A stretch of 37,060 nt of DNA from an uncultured Methylococcaceae bacterium (GTDB lineage Bacteria; Pseudomonadota; Gammaproteobacteria; Methylococcales; Methylococcaceae): contig CAIWDB010000357.1 in the NCBI GenBank assembly GCA_903911305.1, forward strand, positions 1 to 37,060. Direction: 5' to 3'. Position numbers and translations under genes: made by a program. Shown piece by piece: positions 35,105-37,060 of this stretch (position 1 is the first letter of the stretch; the number at the start of each line of letters is the position of its first letter). Below the pieces are notes generated by a model, which searched no databases, had not been told where the DNA came from, and was given only the letters and a program-made list of their open reading frames with translations.

Positions 35105-36601
35105 GTGAACACATCAAACAAACCCCAAGCCACTGACCGCCTTTATCGTGCCGAACAAGTCCGTGCCATGGACCGTTTTGCCATCGACACCTTGGGCATT
35201 CCCGGCATTGAATTGATGAATCAGGCGGGTTCCGCCGCCTTTACCGCCTTGCGGCAACGCTGGCCCAATGCCCGGGTTGTGTCAGTCGTTTGCGGCTCAG
35301 GCAATAACGGCGGTGATGGGTATGTGCTGGCCCGCCTCGCCTTGCAAGCAGGCATGGATGTGCGGGTTTACCCGCTCTCCCCACCTGACAAGTTACAAGG
35401 CGATGCCTTGACAGCATTTTTAGACTATAACGAGTCCGGCGGTTCGGCGCTAGAGTTTGTCCCTGCCAACTTTGAAGGGGCACAGGTATTGGTGGATGGT
35501 TTGCTCGGCACCGGACTGGATCGCGAAGTGACTGGGCTTTATGCCGATGTCATCAGAGCCATGAATCAATTCAATGGTGGGGTGCTGGCGCTGGACATAC
35601 CCTCCGGCCTTCATGCTGACACGGGTCGAAGACTGGGAGAAGCTGTCAAAGCCGATTTGACGGTGACGTTCATCGGACTCAAACAAGGCTTGTTCACTGG
35701 CGAAGGGCCGGAACACTGTGGGCAAGTGGTGTTTGACGATCTTGACACTTCGCACTCGGTGCAAGCCAGCCAAACGCCTTCGGCATGGTTGTTGCCTCCG
35801 TGGCATACGGGGCTGCCACGCCGTTCTCGCGGAGCGCACAAAGGCAACTTCGGCCGTGTATTGGTGGTTGGTGGTGCGCCAGGATTTTGCGGGGCAGCCC
35901 GGATGGCAGCAGAATCCGCTGCCCGCGTCGGCGCGGGCTTGATTAGTTTAGCCACACACCCGGACCATGCCGCATTGATGAATATCAATCGACCTGAACT
36001 GATGAGTCATGGCGTTGCCACGGCTGAGGAATTACGCCCGTTATTGGCGAGGGCCAGTGTGGTGGCAGTCGGGCCGGGGTTAGGCTTAGGGCAGGCTGGT
36101 TGGGGGCGTGTGTTATTTGAAGCCGTGCTGGATTCCGGCTTGCCACTCGTGGTCGATGCGGATGCGCTTAACCTGTTGGCACTCGCACCGCTCAAACGTG
36201 ACGATTGGGTGCTGACTCCCCATCCCGGCGAGGCGGCACGTCTGTTGAAAACCACCTCAGCCACTATTCAAGGCGACCGTTTTGCCGCAATTACCGCCTT
36301 AAGGGAAAAATATGGCGGCACTATCGTCTTGAAGGGATCAGGCACATTAGTCCTTGGTGATTCCAAACCCGAGCCATCCATTTGCACCCAAGGCAACCCC
36401 GGAATGGCATCAGGCGGCATGGGCGATGTTTTAACCGGCGTCATTTCCGGGTTGTTGGCACAGGGTTTGGGTTACCATGAGGCCGCCGAAATCGGTGTCC
36501 GCCTACACGGCACGGCAGGAGACAAGGCGGCAGAGGAAGGTGAAAGAGGTTTGTTGGCAGGGGATTTGATGCCATGGCTACGCAAGCTGGTAAACCTGTG
36601 A
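35105..36601 (+). CDS. nnr: Bifunctional NAD(P)HX epimerase/dehydratase
   Basis: A 498-residue metabolite-repair enzyme (E. coli YjeF, 515). The N-terminal epimerase (about 1-215) has CGSGNNGGDGYVLARLAL and LLGTGLDREVTG. The C-terminal ADP-dependent dehydratase (about 225-498) has VGPGLGLGQAGWGRVL, WVLTPHPGEAARLL, GTIVLKGSGTLV and GNPGMASGGMGDVLTGVISG. The start is uncertain: GTG at 35105 (weak GAGA upstream) or TTG at 35090, both without a good ribosome site. It lies between queG and tsaE, the usual gammaproteobacterial arrangement, and overlaps tsaE by 28 bases. Confidence 0.94.
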   Translation: MNTSNKPQATDRLYRAEQVRAMDRFAIDTLGIPGIELMNQAGSAAFTALRQRWPNARVVSVVCGSGNNGGDGYVLARLALQAGMDVRVYPLSPPDKLQGDALTAFLDYNESGGSALEFVPANFEGAQVLVDGLLGTGLDREVTGLYADVIRAMNQFNGGVLALDIPSGLHADTGRRLGEAVKADLTVTFIGLKQGLFTGEGPEHCGQVVFDDLDTSHSVQASQTPSAWLLPPWHTGLPRRSRGAHKGNFGRVLVVGGAPGFCGAARMAAESAARVGAGLISLATHPDHAALMNINRPELMSHGVATAEELRPLLARASVVAVGPGLGLGQAGWGRVLFEAVLDSGLPLVVDADALNLLALAPLKRDDWVLTPHPGEAARLLKTTSATIQGDRFAAITALREKYGGTIVLKGSGTLVLGDSKPEPSICTQGNPGMASGGMGDVLTGVISGLLAQGLGYHEAAEIGVRLHGTAGDKAAEEGERGLLAGDLMPWLRKLVNL

Positions 36602-37047
36602 AGACGCATCTTCCTGACGAACCGTCCACGCTGGAAATTGCCGACCGATTTTACCGGGCCTTGCCATCGGGTTGTTTGGTGTTTTTACGGGGTAATCTAG
36701 GCGCTGGCAAGACGACTTTCGTGCGCGGCTGTTTGCGGGCGGCGGGTTATCAAGGCAAGGTCAAAAGCCCTACCTTCACTTTAGTTGAAGAGTATTCCCT
36801 GCAAAACCGTCCCGTTTACCATTTTGACCTGTATCGCCTGACGGACCCGGAAGAATTGGAATGGATGGGAATGCGTGACTATCTGCGACCTGATGCTTTG
36901 TGTTTCATCGAATGGCCGGAACGCGGCGAAGGTGTTTTGCCGAAAGCCGATGTGGAAGTGGTCATAGACATTGAAGGTTCCACCCGAAACCTCACTATCG
37001 TGGCGATTTCTAGTATAGGGGCTAAGGTCATGGAAGCCATCAAATAG
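36574..37047 (+). CDS. tsaE: tRNA threonylcarbamoyladenosine biosynthesis ATPase TsaE
   Basis: A 157-residue P-loop ATPase needed with TsaB and TsaD for t6A37 formation in tRNA (E. coli 153). Walker A is LRGNLGAGKTTFVRG, then KSPTFTLVEEYS, YHFDLYRLTDPEELEWMG and CFIEWPERGEGVLP. A GTG at 36598 (GTGA overlap with nnr) would give MKTHLPDEPSTLEIADRF, a very typical N-terminus, and may be the true start. GGAGAG at 37051-37056 points to another gene starting just beyond the window. Confidence 0.94.
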   Translation: MATQAGKPVKTHLPDEPSTLEIADRFYRALPSGCLVFLRGNLGAGKTTFVRGCLRAAGYQGKVKSPTFTLVEEYSLQNRPVYHFDLYRLTDPEELEWMGMRDYLRPDALCFIEWPERGEGVLPKADVEVVIDIEGSTRNLTIVAISSIGAKVMEAIK

Positions 37048-37060
37048 GTCGGAGAGTCAA

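Overview
This window looks like part of a gammaproteobacterial chromosome with mid-range GC. The main clues are the EF-P lysylation trio (epmA, efp, epmB), the order rimP-nusA-infB-rbfA-truB-rpsO-pnp, PerM-, YcgN-, DUF2058- and YccA-type proteins, an MltD-type lipoprotein, and queG next to nnr and tsaE. The genus cannot be fixed from sequence alone. The palindrome GCCTAGGC occurs at least six times, which may be a lineage signature.

Layout. 1-2567: the tail of an unidentified gene, a PerM/AI-2E-type membrane protein, and a cyclic-nucleotide-binding/EAL protein. 2666-5328: epmA and efp on the minus strand, divergent from epmB; together they make and modify elongation factor P. 5379-8208: MltD-like lytic transglycosylase, DUF2058 protein and YcgN-type cysteine-cluster protein. 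8315-19641: a structured leader, then the transcription/translation operon rimP-nusA-infB, interrupted by a 2.4-kb accessory cassette (13.4-15.8 kb), then rbfA-truB-rpsO-pnp. The cassette holds a PIN-domain toxin, a 59-residue partner, and an overlapping gene pair encoding an SMC/OLD-like ATPase and a small Toprim-like protein. 19788-21346: a Bax-inhibitor-1-family membrane protein and an aquaporin with an atypical second NPA loop.

21388-31009 is a minus-strand chaperone region. A lipoprotein, a DUF2760 protein and a DnaK-like Hsp70 are followed by a hairpin-rich repeat region. Next come a frameshifted deoxyribosyltransferase-like gene, a UPF0158 protein, a methyltransferase and an uncharacterised 296-residue protein, and then a second, much longer Hsp70-family protein. 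The DUF2760/Hsp70/Hsp70 module therefore appears split by accessory genes, with the repeats at one junction. 31270-37047: a PP2C phosphatase, a kynurenine-formamidase-like hydrolase, a small exported protein, queG, bifunctional nnr and tsaE.

The best candidates for something little described are (1) the ATPase/Toprim-like pair inside the infB-rbfA gap, which looks like a minimal relative of OLD/PARIS-type defence; (2) two inverted three-hairpin elements at 27464-27555 and 27646-27736, whose stems differ by compensatory base pairs; and (3) the accessory block between the two Hsp70 genes, with its broken deoxyribosyltransferase-like gene.
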